A stretch of DNA of 64,000 nt from Hippopus hippopus (lineage: Eukaryota; Mollusca; Bivalvia; Cardiida; Cardiidae). The position numbers and the translations under genes were made by a program. The stretch is from positions 25,263,558-25,327,557 of the forward strand of contig OX328112.1 in the NCBI GenBank assembly GCA_946811185.2. The letters run 5' to 3'. How positions within the stretch are numbered: the stretch's first letter is position 1; every line of letters starts with the position of its first letter. The notes below the pieces were generated by a model. The model searched no databases and was not told where the DNA came from. It saw nothing but the letters and a program-made list of their open reading frames with translations. Below, piece by piece: positions 11,391-21,670 of this stretch.

Positions 11391-11574
11391 ACAGTTTTGA
11401 CAGTGAGAAGGGAATTTAAAACTTGGATTCACTGGATTTTGATATACTTCCACAGCAGTAGGACATATTTTTTGAAGATGATTTTTGCAAAGAGGTATTT
11501 TAATTTTATTCGTGGATGTTGATTATAAAAAGGTTATATAACTGAAAAAGATTTTTTTTTGTTTTTTGCTCGTG

Positions 11575-11831
11575 AAAAGGGAGCTTAATGTATCTGCAAA
11601 AGGTACCGGCCCATGTCAGTGTGTGAATTTCAGGCAGGCTGACCTGGGTTGAAACTCTTTGCTTTTGGTATATTTTCTACATGTTCTGGGACAAGTCTAC
11701 CTTCAGATTAAGTCATTTGTTAGATAAAATGGATTTTAGGGATCTATAGAAATATGATTACTTGCTTGGTACAGTGCGTCAGGAAGATACGTGAAAACCC
11801 CATTTTCTCAGAGCATGACTCATATACCGGT
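11575..11831 (-). mobile_element. Family C MITE, diverged
   Basis: Outer ends 'gaaaagggagcttaatgtatc' and 'ccccattttctcagagcatgactcat' are inverted copies. The inner marker 'gcaggctgacctgggtt' matches other family members. Confidence 0.55.
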
Positions 11832-11848
11832 AATTGAGACTGATTTTT

Positions 11849-12122
11849 ACCCCCCACCAAAGGCGGAGGGATATAGTTTTAGCGTTGTCCGTCCGACCTT
11901 CTGTCTGTCTGTCTGTCTGCCTGTGTGTCCGTCAGGGAGAATATCTCCAATACCGTTGGACGGAATTTCGTGAAACTTAATACGTGTGTACATAACCCAT
12001 TCCACTGATATACTTTTTTTTTTTTGATTTGATGAATAATGGCCAACTGGGAGCGATTCTAAGTTACGCTGTCAAGCAAATTTTTTGGCGGGGGATATCA
12101 TTTCAACGAAATTGCTTGTTTT
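11849..12122 (+). mobile_element. 'cccccgcc' dyad element, short form
   Basis: Begins 'ccccccaccaaaggcggagggatatag', then 'gttgtccgtccg' and a (gtct)n run. Ends 'ggcgggggatatcatttcaacgaaattgcttgttt'. The same two ends bound the longer copy at 17911-19367. Non-coding. Confidence 0.7.
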
Positions 12123-12124
12123 TT

Positions 12125-12353
12125 TTAACTTTTTACTAAACGACAAAATTTTAGACTGGTCCATATTGCAAGCATTTGCAGACGGCAGATCAAAAGTGTC
12201 TCAATTGATAAAATTTGTCTCTGAAAGGATAGAAAACCTTGTGGAAAAAGGAGAAAGTGCTGGTTACCAGCATTTTCTCCTTTTCCCACAAGGTTTTCAA
12301 AAGCTTTTCTTCCCAGGGTCGTGAAAACCAGGGCTTGTTTGGTAAAGAGTTAA
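12125..12353 (+). mobile_element. TTAA-P element
   Basis: Full length. Starts within a few bases of the end of the preceding dyad element. The central palindrome carries a 'gaaagtgc' variant in its left arm. Confidence 0.9.
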
Positions 12354-12367
12354 GTGTCAAAAAAAAC

Positions 12368-12633
12368 ATGAGCCATGCTCCGGCAAAAGGGGGTTTAATA
12401 CATCTCTGTGATCCATGGTACCAAACAAGCCATCACATACTTAGGGATCCAAAATATCCACTTTTTTAACAACCAACTTTATCATGAGATAGACTGGTTC
12501 TTGAACATACAGAAAATTGACCAATAGCGAAAAGTTTTGGCCAAGGTCAGCCTGAGCGGACTGCGCAGGCTGACCTGGGTCGATACTTTTTTCGCAGATG
12601 TATTAAGCCCCCTTTTCACAGAGCATGGCTCAT
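12368..12633 (+). mobile_element. Family C MITE, best copy
   Basis: A 266-bp element with terminal inverted repeats of about 35 bp (gagccatgctccggcaaaag / cccttttcacagagcatggctc). Inside are 'gggatccaaaatatcc', 'cagaaaattgacc' and a strong short palindrome, 'caggctgacctgggtcgat' with 'ggccaaggtcagcctgagc'. No coding frame. The superfamily cannot be fixed because the target duplication is unclear. Confidence 0.75.
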
Positions 12634-12704
12634 ATGTGTCTTATTGCATTACTTCCTGCAGTTAATCTTTGTCATGCAGCAGACAACTAAAAAATTTTGG
12701 CTTT

Positions 12705-13142
12705 CAGCTTTACCAAACAACAATATTTTAGACTTTGCATAATTAAAAGCATTTACAGATGACAATTGTAATATGAAATCTGTCTATCATAGGGTTGAAA
12801 TCATTAAGGGAAAAGGAGAAAATGCTGGTTACTAGCATTTTCTCCTTTTCCAACAATGTTTTTAATAGCCCTTTTTTCAAGAGTCATTATAACTCAAACT
12901 TGATAAACCTTTTATTAACAATTTCTATAATCATTTGTTTTTAGGAATACAAGTTTAAAACCACAAACTGTGACAAGATTATATAAGTACATGTATTATC
13001 AAGTCGGGTTTATAAATTATCTTGTCACGGTATGTGATTTTGAACCTGTTATCCTAAACAAAAACAATAATATGAACTGATAATGAAAAGTTTATCAAGT
13101 GAGGGCGATAAAAGTCTGGGATTGTTTGGTATAGGGTTCAAG
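12705..13142 (+). mobile_element. TTAA-P element interrupted by another MITE
   Basis: The left part and palindrome run to about 12895. The right end 'gggattgtttggtatagggt' resumes at 13115. The intervening 203 bp are a separate inverted-repeat element. Confidence 0.75.
12898..13100. mobile_element. MITE nested in TTAA-P
   Basis: Inverted ends 'acttgataaaccttttatta' and 'taatgaaaagtttatcaagt', and a second inner inverted pair around 'cacaaactgtgacaagatta' / 'ttatcttgtcacggtatgtg'. No coding frame. The host sequence next to both ends looks like a diverged duplication of 'gagtcattataact'. Confidence 0.65.
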
Positions 13143-13265
13143 AGACCAATAATTGTTTATGTTGATTAATGGTACCCATATTTTAAGAGAGTATTTTCCA
13201 ATTAGATTGCAGTACATTTGTAAAATATTTTGTTTGTGTATGTGTCTTAGATTAAAATGAAATCT

Positions 13266-13445
13266 ATTTATCTTTTTGCCTGGCTCAGAGGTTAAAGTAT
13301 ATGTTAAGTAAATCTAGTAAACTGCAGGTTCAATCCTCACACGCAGATTTTGGGGCTCAGTTGTAGTTCCCTTGTGAAAGACATTCAGAATTGTTGAAAG
13401 GGGCATAAAATGCCATTCAATCAATCAATCACTTAGTACTTTTCT
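13266..13445 (+). mobile_element. tRNA-derived SINE
   Basis: Head with A box 'tggctcagaggttaaag' and B box 'ggttcaatcctcac'. Short body and a tail of 'aatcaatcaatca' repeats. Confidence 0.65.
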
Positions 13446-13459
13446 CTAATTTTTAACAG

Positions 13460-13591
13460 GTAGATATTACCTATCACATACCATCATATTCTAAGTACTC
13501 CAAGAAAGCTCAAGCTGTGTATGCTAGTCTTATAGAAAAGTTTGTGTCCATGGCTGCCTGCAGTACTGAATGTCAGGTGTTTCCTTCCTAA
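13460..13591 (+). CDS. Probable 3'-terminal exon of unnamed gene
   Basis: After the acceptor 'tttttaacag' the frame reads VDITYHIPSYSKYSKKAQAV (residues 1-20), then YASLIEKFVSMAACSTECQ, and meets TAA four codons later. It joins in phase 0 to the exon at 8820-8878. A 'gtgttt' at 13577 could be a weak donor instead of reading to the stop. The composition looks like real protein, but I do not recognise it. It cannot be spliced directly onto the FLACC1 exon at 27109 because the phases differ, so it is best treated as a separate gene ending here. Confidence 0.55.
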   Translation, partial: VDITYHIPSYSKYSKKAQAVYASLIEKFVSMAACSTECQVFPS

Positions 13592-14090
13592 ATTTGGATG
13601 TCTTGACACTTTTGGCATGAACGCTAACATTTAGTATGTTGCATTCCTCAAGAATTTTGTCTGTTGATGTCAGAAAGAACTGGGACTTTTTTCATGAGCC
13701 ATTCTAAATCACTTTCATATCCTCATTCTTTATTTAGAAAGTAACTTAATTTCTGTCTGATCAAACCAACTAATTTAGCCATTTGGAAATTTTGTCTTAC
13801 TTTGAAATTTGGAAAAATTTTTAGAGCTAGAGTGTATTTTACAATTGTTAATGAATAATTATGGCCTTAGCCCGTTCTGATCTCAACATTTAAAATATTT
13901 ATGCAGGTAATTTAGAAACTATTCAAATATTAATACCAAATTCTACATTTGGATTTCCTGAGCAGACCTTTCAAGGGTATCTCAATAATTTCCATCAATA
14001 ACCTGCTTCAGATCTTGATCTAACTCAGCAATATATACCTGTCTTGAACAACTTTTGACTGATTGGTCAGTCTAGTAATAATCATCCTGA
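13592..14090. other. Putative 3' flank, no gene seen
   Basis: No canonical aataaa signal is obvious directly after the stop at 13591; AT-rich, no repeat assigned. Confidence 0.3.
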
Positions 14091-14315
14091 TTAACCCATT
14101 ACCCCACGATGCCTACTTTTGACGACCCTGGAAAAGAAGCCTTTTGAAAATACTGTAGGTTAAGGAGAAAATGCTGGTAAACAGTATTTTCTCCTTTACC
14201 CACAATGTTTTCTACCCAATCAAAGCAAGATTACATTATTTGAGTCACATTGAAATTGTCGTCTGCAAATGCTTTCAATTTGGACAAGACTAAAATTTTG
14301 TCGTCAGGTACAGTA
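14091..14315 (-). mobile_element. TTAA-P element, right end lost
   Basis: Everything from the left TTAA to 'ttttgtcgtcaggtaca' is present. Its final TTAA is replaced by the start of the 46-bp tandem repeat. Confidence 0.82.
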
Positions 14316-14317
14316 TT

Positions 14318-14756
14318 GCTGCCAACAAACATTAGGGGAAAACCTTTGTTAGAACAAAGTGTCGCTGCCAACAAACATTAGGGAAAAACCTTTGCTAGAA
14401 CAAAGTGTTTCTGCCAACAAACATTAGGGAAAAACCTTTACTAGAATAAAGAGTTGCTGCCAACAAACATTAGGGAAAAACTTTTGCAAGAACAAAGTTT
14501 TGCTGTCAACAAACATTAGGGAAAAACTTTTGCTAGAACAAAGAGTTGCTGCCAACAAACATTAGGGAAAAACCTTTGCTAGAACAAAGTGTTGCTGCCA
14601 ACAAACATTAGGGAAAAGCTTTTGCAAGGACGAAGTGTTGCTGCCAACAAACATTAGAGAAAATCTTTTGCTGGAACAGTGTTGCGGCCAACAAACATTA
14701 GGGAAAAAACCTTTGCTAGAACAAAGTGTTGTTGCCAACAAACATTAGGGAAAAAC
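14318..14756 (+). repeat. 46-bp minisatellite, about 9.5 units
   Basis: Unit begins 'gctgccaacaaacattaggg' and continues 'aaaaacctttgctagaacaaagt'. Unit starts at 14318, 14364, 14410 and 14456 show an exact 46-bp period. Later units differ by a few substitutions and small indels. Flanked on the left by a truncated TTAA-P and on the right by half of another. Confidence 0.92.
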
Positions 14757-14863
14757 CTAATTAAAAACATTGTTTAGCGGCATTTTCTCCTTTTCCTACA
14801 TTGTTTTCAAAATGCCTCTTTCTCAAGGTTGTTGAAAGTTGGGATTGTGTGGTAAAGGGTTAA
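14757..14863 (+). mobile_element. TTAA-P right half
   Basis: Only the second palindrome arm ('agcggcattttctccttttc') and right terminus 'gtgtggtaaagggttaa' remain. Confidence 0.8.
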
Positions 14864-15068
14864 GAAGTGATAGTTACTGAAAGGGTTAAAGTGCCTATAG
14901 GACTCTTCAGAAAAATGAATTTAAATATTTGCAGAAAATGAAAGTATAAAGGAGTTTTTGTGTAGATCTTATCACTTCTATTTACTCAAGAACATTCGAA
15001 GTTGTCCTTTTTCATAATTCAGAAGTCTCAAAATATAGAGCCTCCAGTTCATTCTACTGTTTAAATTC

Positions 15069-15297
15069 TTAACTCTTTACCAAACAACAAAATTTTAGAC
15101 TCATCCAATTTCAAAGCATTTGCAGACAACAAAATTAATGTGACTCAAAAGTTGAAATTTGTGTTGGGAAGGGTAGAAAACAGTGTGGGAAAAGGAGAAA
15201 ATGCTGGTTACCAGCATTTTATCCTTATCCCACAATGTTTTCAAAAGGTTTCTTTCTCAGAGTTGTGAAAACCAGGAATTGTTCGGTAAAGGGTTAA
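15069..15297 (+). mobile_element. TTAA-P element
   Basis: Full length with clean TTAA ends. Palindrome 15176-15243. Confidence 0.9.
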
Positions 15298-15360
15298 CCC
15301 TTCTTCACATAATCTGGAGTCTTAACGACTCATAAATTTTATGACAACTAGACCAGTTTT
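15294..15360 (-). mobile_element. TTAA-P fragment
   Basis: Starts at the TTAA that closes the previous copy and keeps about 45 bp of the reverse-orientation left end ('cccttcttcacataatc'). Confidence 0.55.
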
Positions 15361-15436
15361 AGACTTTATAAATCAACACAAAATAAATCATAATAAAACA
15401 GCCCAAGAAATTGGCATTGAAACCTGCCAAGGTTTT

Positions 15437-16760
15437 TAGCTCCACTGGCCGAAGGCCAGCGGGCTTATGTCATGGCCTGTTGTCCGTCGTGTGTCCGTCC
15501 GTCCGTCCGTCCGTCCGTCCGTCCGTGTGTCCGTCCGTCCGTCCGTGCGTTAACTTTTTTTTTAAAACGTCTTCTTCTCTGAAACTACCCATCCAATTTT
15601 GATGAAACTTCACAGAAATGATCCTGCCATGGTCCTCTTCAGAATTTCTTGAAAGAATTTAATTCCTTCAAAAACTCTGGTTGCCATGGCAACAAAACTG
15701 AAAAATTTTGAAAATCTTTGAAAATCTTCTTGTCTGAAACCGTAAGGCCAAGGGCTACTAAATTTGGCATGTAGCTTTATCTAGTGGACCTCTACCAAGT
15801 TTCTTCAATTTATAGCCCTGGGGTCAAAATTGGCCCCGCCCCAGGGGTTACAAGTTATACATGGGCTTATTTAGGGAGAACTTTAAAATTCCTCTTCTAC
15901 CTAGCCATAGGGCCTAGAGCTACCAAATTTGGCATGTAGCTTTATCTAGTGGACCTCTGCCAAGATTGTTCAAATTATAGCCCTGGGGTCAAATTAGGCC
16001 CTGCCCGGGGGTAACAAGTTTTACATGGGCTTATATAACAAGTTTTACATGGGCTTATATAGGGAGAACTTTAAAATTCTTCTTTGACCTAGCCATGGGG
16101 CCTAGGGCGACCAAATTTGGCATGTAGCTTTATCTAGTGGACCTGTACCAAGGGTGTCCAAATTATAGCCGAGGGTCAAATTTGACTTCGCTCCGGGGGG
16201 TAACATGTTTTACATGGGCGGGCTTATATAGGAAAATCTTTCGCATCTAGCTATAAGGGCTAGAGCTATCAAATTTTGCATTTAGCTTTATCTAGGGGGT
16301 CTCTATCAAGGGTGCCCAAATTATAGCCCAGGGGGTCAAATGTAGCCCCACCCCAGGGGGTCACAAGTTCTACATGGTCTTATATAAGGAAACTTTAATA
16401 ATCTACTTGTACATAGCCATATTTAGGCCTAGGGCTACCAAATTTTGCATGTAACTTTATATAATGGGCCTCTACCAAGAGGGCCCAAATTTTAACTTTG
16501 GGGGTCAAGTTTGACTCCACACCAGGGGTCACAAGTTTTACATTGGCTTTTATAGTGAAAACTTGATAAACCTGTGTCATGGATCACATATTTTACAGGG
16601 CCTTTTATTCAGCAAACTTGTTTTACATGACTTTTTATTGGGCAAGATTAAAAAATCTTTTTGTTTATAACCACACATTCTAGTTTCATATTGTAGGTCT
16701 GGGGTCAAAATTGCCTTCATTCCAGGGATCGCAAGTTTAACATGGGCTTCAAAATATTGT
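15437..16760 (+). mobile_element. Dyad-headed element, ggccgaaggcc type
   Basis: Opens 'ttagctccactggccgaagg' (dyad ctggccgaaggccag), then a (gtcc)n microsatellite at 15482-15545. At least six degenerate units of about 130-160 bp follow, each with 'cctagggctaccaaatttggcatgtagctttatc' and 'ccctggggtcaaa'. The usual 'ctcttgttt' end is missing here. No coding frame beyond repeat-born ones. Confidence 0.75.
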
Positions 16761-16875
16761 CACTTCAATTTAAACATTAATCAAGGGAAATAACTCTTTT
16801 TATGAAAGATAAAGTTCGTTACTATTTACCTCCCTTGATTATCAAGCTGCAGTGATACATGATTGGTGCTAGACA

Positions 16876-16958
16876 AGTTTTTTAGCTCCACTGGCCGAAG
16901 GCCAGCAGGCTTATGTTATGGCCCGTTGTCCGTTGTGCGTCCATCCGTATGTTAACTT
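16876..16958 (+). mobile_element. Fragment of ggccgaaggcc dyad element
   Basis: Restarts with 'tttagctccactggccgaag' and 'gtccgttgtgcgtcc', then runs into another dyad element. Confidence 0.6.
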
Positions 16959-17601
16959 TTTAGCTCACTTGAGCACAACGTGCTCAAGGGGAGCTTTTAG
17001 GATCACCTGGTGTCCGTCGTGCGTCGTGTGTCGTCAACAATTCTTTAAACATCAACTCCTCCTAAACCACTGGGCGGATTTGGACCATACTTGGCTGGAA
17101 TGTTCCTTGGAAGGTCCTCTTTAAAAACTGTTCACAGAATTTGATTCCATCAAAAACTCTGGTTGCCATTGCAACCAAATGGAATTTTTTAGGGAATTCT
17201 TTAAAAATCTTCTCCTCTGAAACCACGGGTCAGATTTCGAAATAATTTCACAGGATTGTTCCTTGGGTGACCCTTTTCAAAAACTGTTCGTAAAATTTTG
17301 ATCCGTCAAAAAACGTGGCTCTGGTGAATGGGGGCTTCTTGCACTATACAGAAATGAAGGAATTCTTTAAAAATCTTCTCCTCTGAAACAGCAGGTCAGA
17401 TTTTGAAATAATTTCACAGGATTGTTGCTTGGGTGACCTTTTTCAAAAATTGTTCGTAAAATTTTGATCCGTCAAAAAATGTGGCTCTGGTGAATGGGGG
17501 CTACTTGCACTATATGGAAATTTAGAAATTCTTAAAAATTCTTCTTCTCTGAAACGACTGGTCAGAATTTTACTTAATAGCCATCATGGCCCTCTTGTTT
17601 T
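16958..17601 (+). mobile_element. Dyad-headed element, gagcacaacgtgctc type
   Basis: Starts 'tttttagctcacttgagc' with dyad 'gagcacaacgtgctc'. 'gtgtccgtcgtgcgtcg' follows, then three units with 'aatcttctcctctgaaac' and 'cacaggattgttccttgggtgac'. Ends 'agccatcatggccctcttgttt'. Confidence 0.72.
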
Positions 17602-17619
17602 CATATTGGAGTTTTAAAA

Positions 17620-17875
17620 CAGTTTTAACAGCTTACATTATATCACGGCAGTCGGTGCACCTACGCATGTGTTTCCTGGCTTTCTTATACTAGTACTGAC
17701 ACAATTTTCTTTCCAAGGCACTGACTTACTTTTCTGACATGCATCGGAGGTGGGAGGCTAAAAATCATTTGACAAAATGTTTGCCTCAACAGGGCATTGG
17801 ACCATCAACCACCAGGTCATGAGTCAGATAGCCTTACCACAGAGCTACCAGGCTGGGCCGGACTTTTACAAGATG
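17620..17875 (-). mobile_element. tRNA-derived SINE
   Basis: On the minus strand the head carries the A-box region (complement 'accacagagctaccaggctggg') and B-box region near 'ccaccaggtcatgag'. The body contains 'ggctttcttatactagtactg'. Same family as 34858-35117. Confidence 0.65.
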
Positions 17876-17910
17876 ACAAAATGATAGGCTTGGTCAAAGT
17901 GAAAGCTTTT

Positions 17911-19367
17911 TTATCCCCCGCCTTTGGCAGGGGGATATAGTTTTAGTGTTGTCCGTCCATCCGTCTGTCCGTGAGAATATCTCCAATACCATTGGACGGA
18001 ATTTTGTGAAACTTTATACATGTGTACAATAACCCAATCTGCCGAGACACTTTTTTTTTATTCGATGCAAAAATGGCCTACTGGGAACGATTTAAAGATA
18101 CGCGGTCGAGTGAATTTTTGATGTTTTCAGTCTTATCTTGAAAACTATACAGAATTTTTACATCAAACTTGTCACATTTATCAACCACCATTTAGAAATG
18201 CAGGACAAAAAGTTTCATCCAGATTGACCATGCAACGCCACAGTTATATACCCTTGTTTTTATTTTTTTAATGCGGTGCCATGGAAAAAGGGGGCTTGAT
18301 GTATATTTTCATTATGGACCAATATCTCTTTAACTACAGGACAAAATGTTATGAAACTTAATATTTATATTGTTTATCACAAGCCACAGACAATAGTTAT
18401 TTGTTTTTATTTCATGAAATGCCATGTCATGAAAAAAGGGGGCTAAATGTATACTTTTATCATGGACCAATGACCATCTCTTTGTCCGTCTTTCCGCACA
18501 AATATCTTCTAAAATCCTTGACAAAAACTAATGGAAATTCAGACACGTGTTCCTTGTTATGTCCACCTATATCTATTTTTTTCGCTTTTTTGATATTCAA
18601 TATGGTGTTACAGAAAAAAGGGGCTTCATATATTTTTCCATTAGGGATCAGTATCTCTTTAACTCAAAATCCATGACGAAAATTTATGAAACTTCATACG
18701 TGTGTTCCTTATGATAGTCCGCCAATATCATTAATTTAGCTTTTTTCAGTAAATGTCGTGTCATGGAAAAAGGGGGCTTGACGTTTATTTTCATTATGTA
18801 CCAATATCTCTTTAACTACAGGACAAAATGTTATAAAACTTCATATTTATATTGTTTATCACAAGCCACAGACAATTGTTATTTGTTTTTATTTCATGAA
18901 ATGCCATGTCATGAAAAAAGGGGGCTAAATGTATAATTTCATTCTGGACCAATAGCAGTCTGTTTGCCCATCCGTCCGCCTGGACAGATATCTTCTAAAG
19001 TCCTTGATAGAAATTGATGAAACTTCATGCATGTCTTCCTTTGGATAGTCCGTTGATACACTTTTCTTCTATATATAATGACGTGTCATGGAAAAATGGG
19101 GCTTGATGTATGTTTTCATTGTTTTCATTTAATGAAATGCCATGTTATGGAAAAAGGGGACTTAATGTATAATCTATTTATTGGACCTCTTATTATTTTT
19201 TATTTAATGAAATGCTGTGCCATGGAAGAAGGGGGCTTAATGTGTAATTTCATCATGGACCAATGGCAGAAAGCCCACATGTACATGCAAAACGCAATAC
19301 CTCTAATATGTTTGTATCAAAAAAGGTCTTTTTCGGCGGGGGATATCATTTCAACGAAATTGCTTGT
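17911..19367 (+). mobile_element. 'cccccgcc' dyad element, long form
   Basis: Starts 'tatcccccgcctttggcagg', then 'gttgtccgtccatccg'. It contains at least six degenerate units with 'atgaaatgccatgtcatgg' and 'aaaaagggggctta', and ends 'cggcgggggatatcatttcaacgaaattgcttgtt'. The ends match 11849-12122. Confidence 0.72.
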
Positions 19368-19552
19368 TAAATACCAAATTAATCATGTCTTTGATAATTT
19401 GATTTGTCTCTGAAAGGGTTGAAAAAATGAAAACTTTATGGAAAAAGGAGAAAATGCTGGTAAGTAACATTTTCTTCTTTTCTCACAATATATTTGAAAG
19501 CCTCCTTTTTCAGGGTTGTTACAACTCCAGATTTTTTGAGTAAAGGGCTTAT
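19366..19552 (+). mobile_element. TTAA-P element, 5'-shortened
   Basis: Begins at the TTAA touching the end of the preceding dyad element. Much of the left interior is deleted and the palindrome arms have diverged. Confidence 0.65.
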
Positions 19553-19759
19553 ATATCCTTTTTGGGATTTAAATCTTGACATTGGCCACAAGTATTTAGA
19601 GGTGAAGAGAAGAATTTGATGATTGTTTTACTCTTTCAAAACTTTGGCTCAAACATCACATGAGCATTCAGTAAGCAATTTGTACCAATGAATTACCTAC
19701 AAAAATTAGTAAAGAAAATAGGAGTTCATTAAAATACTCAGACGTAGCTGAATTTAAAT

Positions 19760-20600
19760 ACAGGGTACAGTCAGTAAATTCACATACTGATTCTGTAAAT
19801 CACAAACTAGTTATGACAGCAAAATAAAACTTCTTTCATGTTTAACTGCAGCATCATGCTCATGGTTTAAGAAAAAATCAACAAATTTGAGCTTTCCTTG
19901 TTCAATTTCTATGACATTGTTCTGACGAACATGTTGGCTATGGAGCATTTTGAAGGTTACACAAGAGAAAACTGCTCATTACATTGTGCTTGATGATAAC
20001 TGTCTAAGATATGGGTTAGTCATCACAGCGTTCACAGCTTTATAAAATATTCACCCACTGACCTCACACATTTCTGATGCCTGTCCACCAGCTTCAGGTC
20101 ACTTTCTCTTCTACAGAGAGTAGAAGAGGCACCCATCTTGCACTGACTTTACTTATTTTCATCTCTTCCTTCAAAACGGAATAAACAGTCCCATGACCAA
20201 CTCCAGCATATCTGCTATTTTTTCAATGCATTTATGCTGGTCATTTCAAGAAATGACGTCAAGCACTTTTACAACATTTCACGTTTGTTCGACTGCCTCA
20301 TGGATCTCTTATCATCTCAAAGTTTTATCCGATCTTCATTAAATCTTTTATGCCATTTAAGAATTAATGTCCTTGAACAAACAGACCTCTCACTTGCTTT
20401 GTTCATAAACTTCCAAGTGTCTGTAGGTGTCATCCCCGCCTTGACACAGAATTTGATCACAGATCTCAGCTGTATATGTTTGTTTGACATAGACATTTTT
20501 TGCTCAATTTTTCTGATTCCTTCTCTTAGATATTGTGTTTTGACAGCATTGTTTGATATATGACATCAAAATTGGGCCATTTTCATACTTTTCTCGAGAG
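19760..20600 (-). pseudogene. Dead mariner transposase
   Basis: The minus strand reads an N-terminal helix-turn-helix typical of mariner: SVIKFCVKAGMTPTDTWKFM then SRTLILKWHKRFNED, a stop, and DDKRS. Further along is the linker-to-catalytic boundary VSARWVPLLLSVEEK, followed by stops. Several frames and stops break it. The terminal repeats were not located. It is the site into which the LTR array at 20641 has landed or lies next to. Confidence 0.7.
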
Positions 20601-20640
20601 CATACTACAAAGGAAATCGGCACGCCAATTGAATAAAAGT

Positions 20641-20870
20641 TGTTACTGGAGACCACTCCTTCATGCATAGCTTCGTCCTGATTTAAATACAATACGTGAC
20701 AAGTGCGTTGGGGAGATATCTCTTTAGCTCAGTGCTTATGGTATTGGTCTTTTAAACCTCGAAAAATGAGGATATTTGTCCGCCGTGGGTTCGAATCCCG
20801 CCAGATGTGGTTTGTATTTCAGCCATGCATTTGTTCATTTGTTTCTTAGTTACGGACTTTGTTCGTAAGA
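20641..20870 (+). repeat. LTR 1 with tRNA-like sequence
   Basis: 230 bp, starts 'tgttactggagaccactcc' and ends 'gttcgtaaga'. Its A box differs by one base from the other units ('agtgc' for 'agtgg'). Confidence 0.85.
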
Positions 20871-20888
20871 TGGGGGCTCGTCCGGGAT
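20871..20888 (+). promoter_or_regulatory. Primer-binding site, tRNA-Pro type
   Basis: TGGGGGCTCGTCCGGGAT, complementary to the 3' end of tRNA-Pro and placed directly after the LTR, as in retroviruses and LTR retrotransposons that prime from tRNA-Pro. The units at 21217 and 21555 each have one mismatch. Confidence 0.85.
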
Positions 20889-20975
20889 TGGCCATTGAGC
20901 CATTAATCCCATTTGTTGTCCGAAAACGGACTTTCTGCCTAATAAGGCTTTGAGTCATCAATAAATGATGACTTT

Positions 20976-20986
20976 AAGAGGGGATG
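20976..20986 (+). promoter_or_regulatory. Polypurine tract
   Basis: 'aagaggggatg' directly before LTR2. The equivalents are 'aagagtgggtg' before LTR3 and 'aagagggggtg' before LTR4. This is the expected plus-strand priming site. Confidence 0.7.
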
Positions 20987-21216
20987 TGTTATGGGAGACC
21001 ACTCTTTCATGCATAGCTTCGTCCCGATTTAAATACAATACCTGACAACTGCGTTTGGGAGATATCTCTTTAGCTCAGTGGTTATGGTATTGGTCTTTTA
21101 AACCTCGAAAAACGAAGATATTTGTCCGCCGTGGGTTCGAATCCCGCTGAATGCGTTTTGTATTTCAGCCATGCATTTGTTCATTTGTTTCTTAGTTACG
21201 GACTTTGTTTGTAAGA
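20987..21216 (+). repeat. LTR 2 with tRNA-like sequence
   Basis: 230 bp, 'tgttatgggagaccactct' to 'gtttgtaaga'. Contains 'tttaaatacaatacc', a possible TATA-like region, ahead of the tRNA-like part. Confidence 0.85.
21071..21144 (+). promoter_or_regulatory. tRNA-like Pol III promoter (A and B boxes) in LTR 2
   Basis: The A box TAGCTCAGTGG (21071-21081) and B box GGTTCGAATCC (21134-21144) match the tRNA internal promoter consensus. Between them is 'ggtcttttaaacc', which resembles an anticodon arm with TTT, then a possible long variable arm 'cctcgaaaaacgaag'. The D stem does not pair, so a working tRNA is unlikely. The same arrangement is in LTR1 (20725, 20788), LTR3 and LTR4. Confidence 0.75.
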
Positions 21217-21322
21217 TGGGGGCTCGTCCTGGATTGGCCATTGAGCCATTTGTTGTCTAATTAATAGACTTACTGCCTAATTGGACTTTCTGTCATCAAA
21301 ATGATGACTTTAAGAGTGGGTG

Positions 21323-21554
21323 TGTTACGGGAGACCACTACTTCATGCATGGCTTCGTCCCGATTTAAATACAATACCTAGCAGCTGCGTTAGGGAGATA
21401 TCTCTTTAGCTCAGTGGTTATGGTATTGGTCTTTTAAACCTCAAAAAAAAAAACGAGGTTATTTGTCCGCCATGGGTTCAAATCCCGCCAGTTGCAGTTT
21501 GTACTGCCATGCATTTGTTCATTTGTTTCTTTGTTACGGACTTTGTTCGTAAGA
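21323..21554 (+). repeat. LTR 3 with tRNA-like sequence
   Basis: 232 bp. The variable-arm-like part has an A-run expansion, and the B box has one change ('gggttcaaatccc'). Confidence 0.85.
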
Positions 21555-21670
21555 TGGGGGCTCGTCTGGGATTGGCCATTGAGCCATTAATCCCATTTGT
21601 TGTCCGAAAACGGACTTTCTGCCTAATAAGGCTTTGAGTCATCAATACATGATGACTTTAAGAGGGGGTG

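Noticed and set aside
14318..14756. CRISPR-like array
   Set aside because: Units are contiguous 46-bp repeats without distinct spacers, in a eukaryotic genome; a minisatellite.
15395..15432. Acceptor-like 'aataaaacag' followed by an open CCCAAGAAATTGGC frame, a possible extra exon
   Set aside because: No usable donor follows, and the frame runs into a dyad-headed element; a similar 'aacagcccaag' occurs at 26508 with a stop soon after.
20725..20805. Four tandem tRNA-Lys(TTT)-like genes at 20.7-21.8 kb
   Set aside because: A and B boxes are good, but the D stem does not pair, the anticodon stem has only three pairs, and the copies lie inside LTRs.
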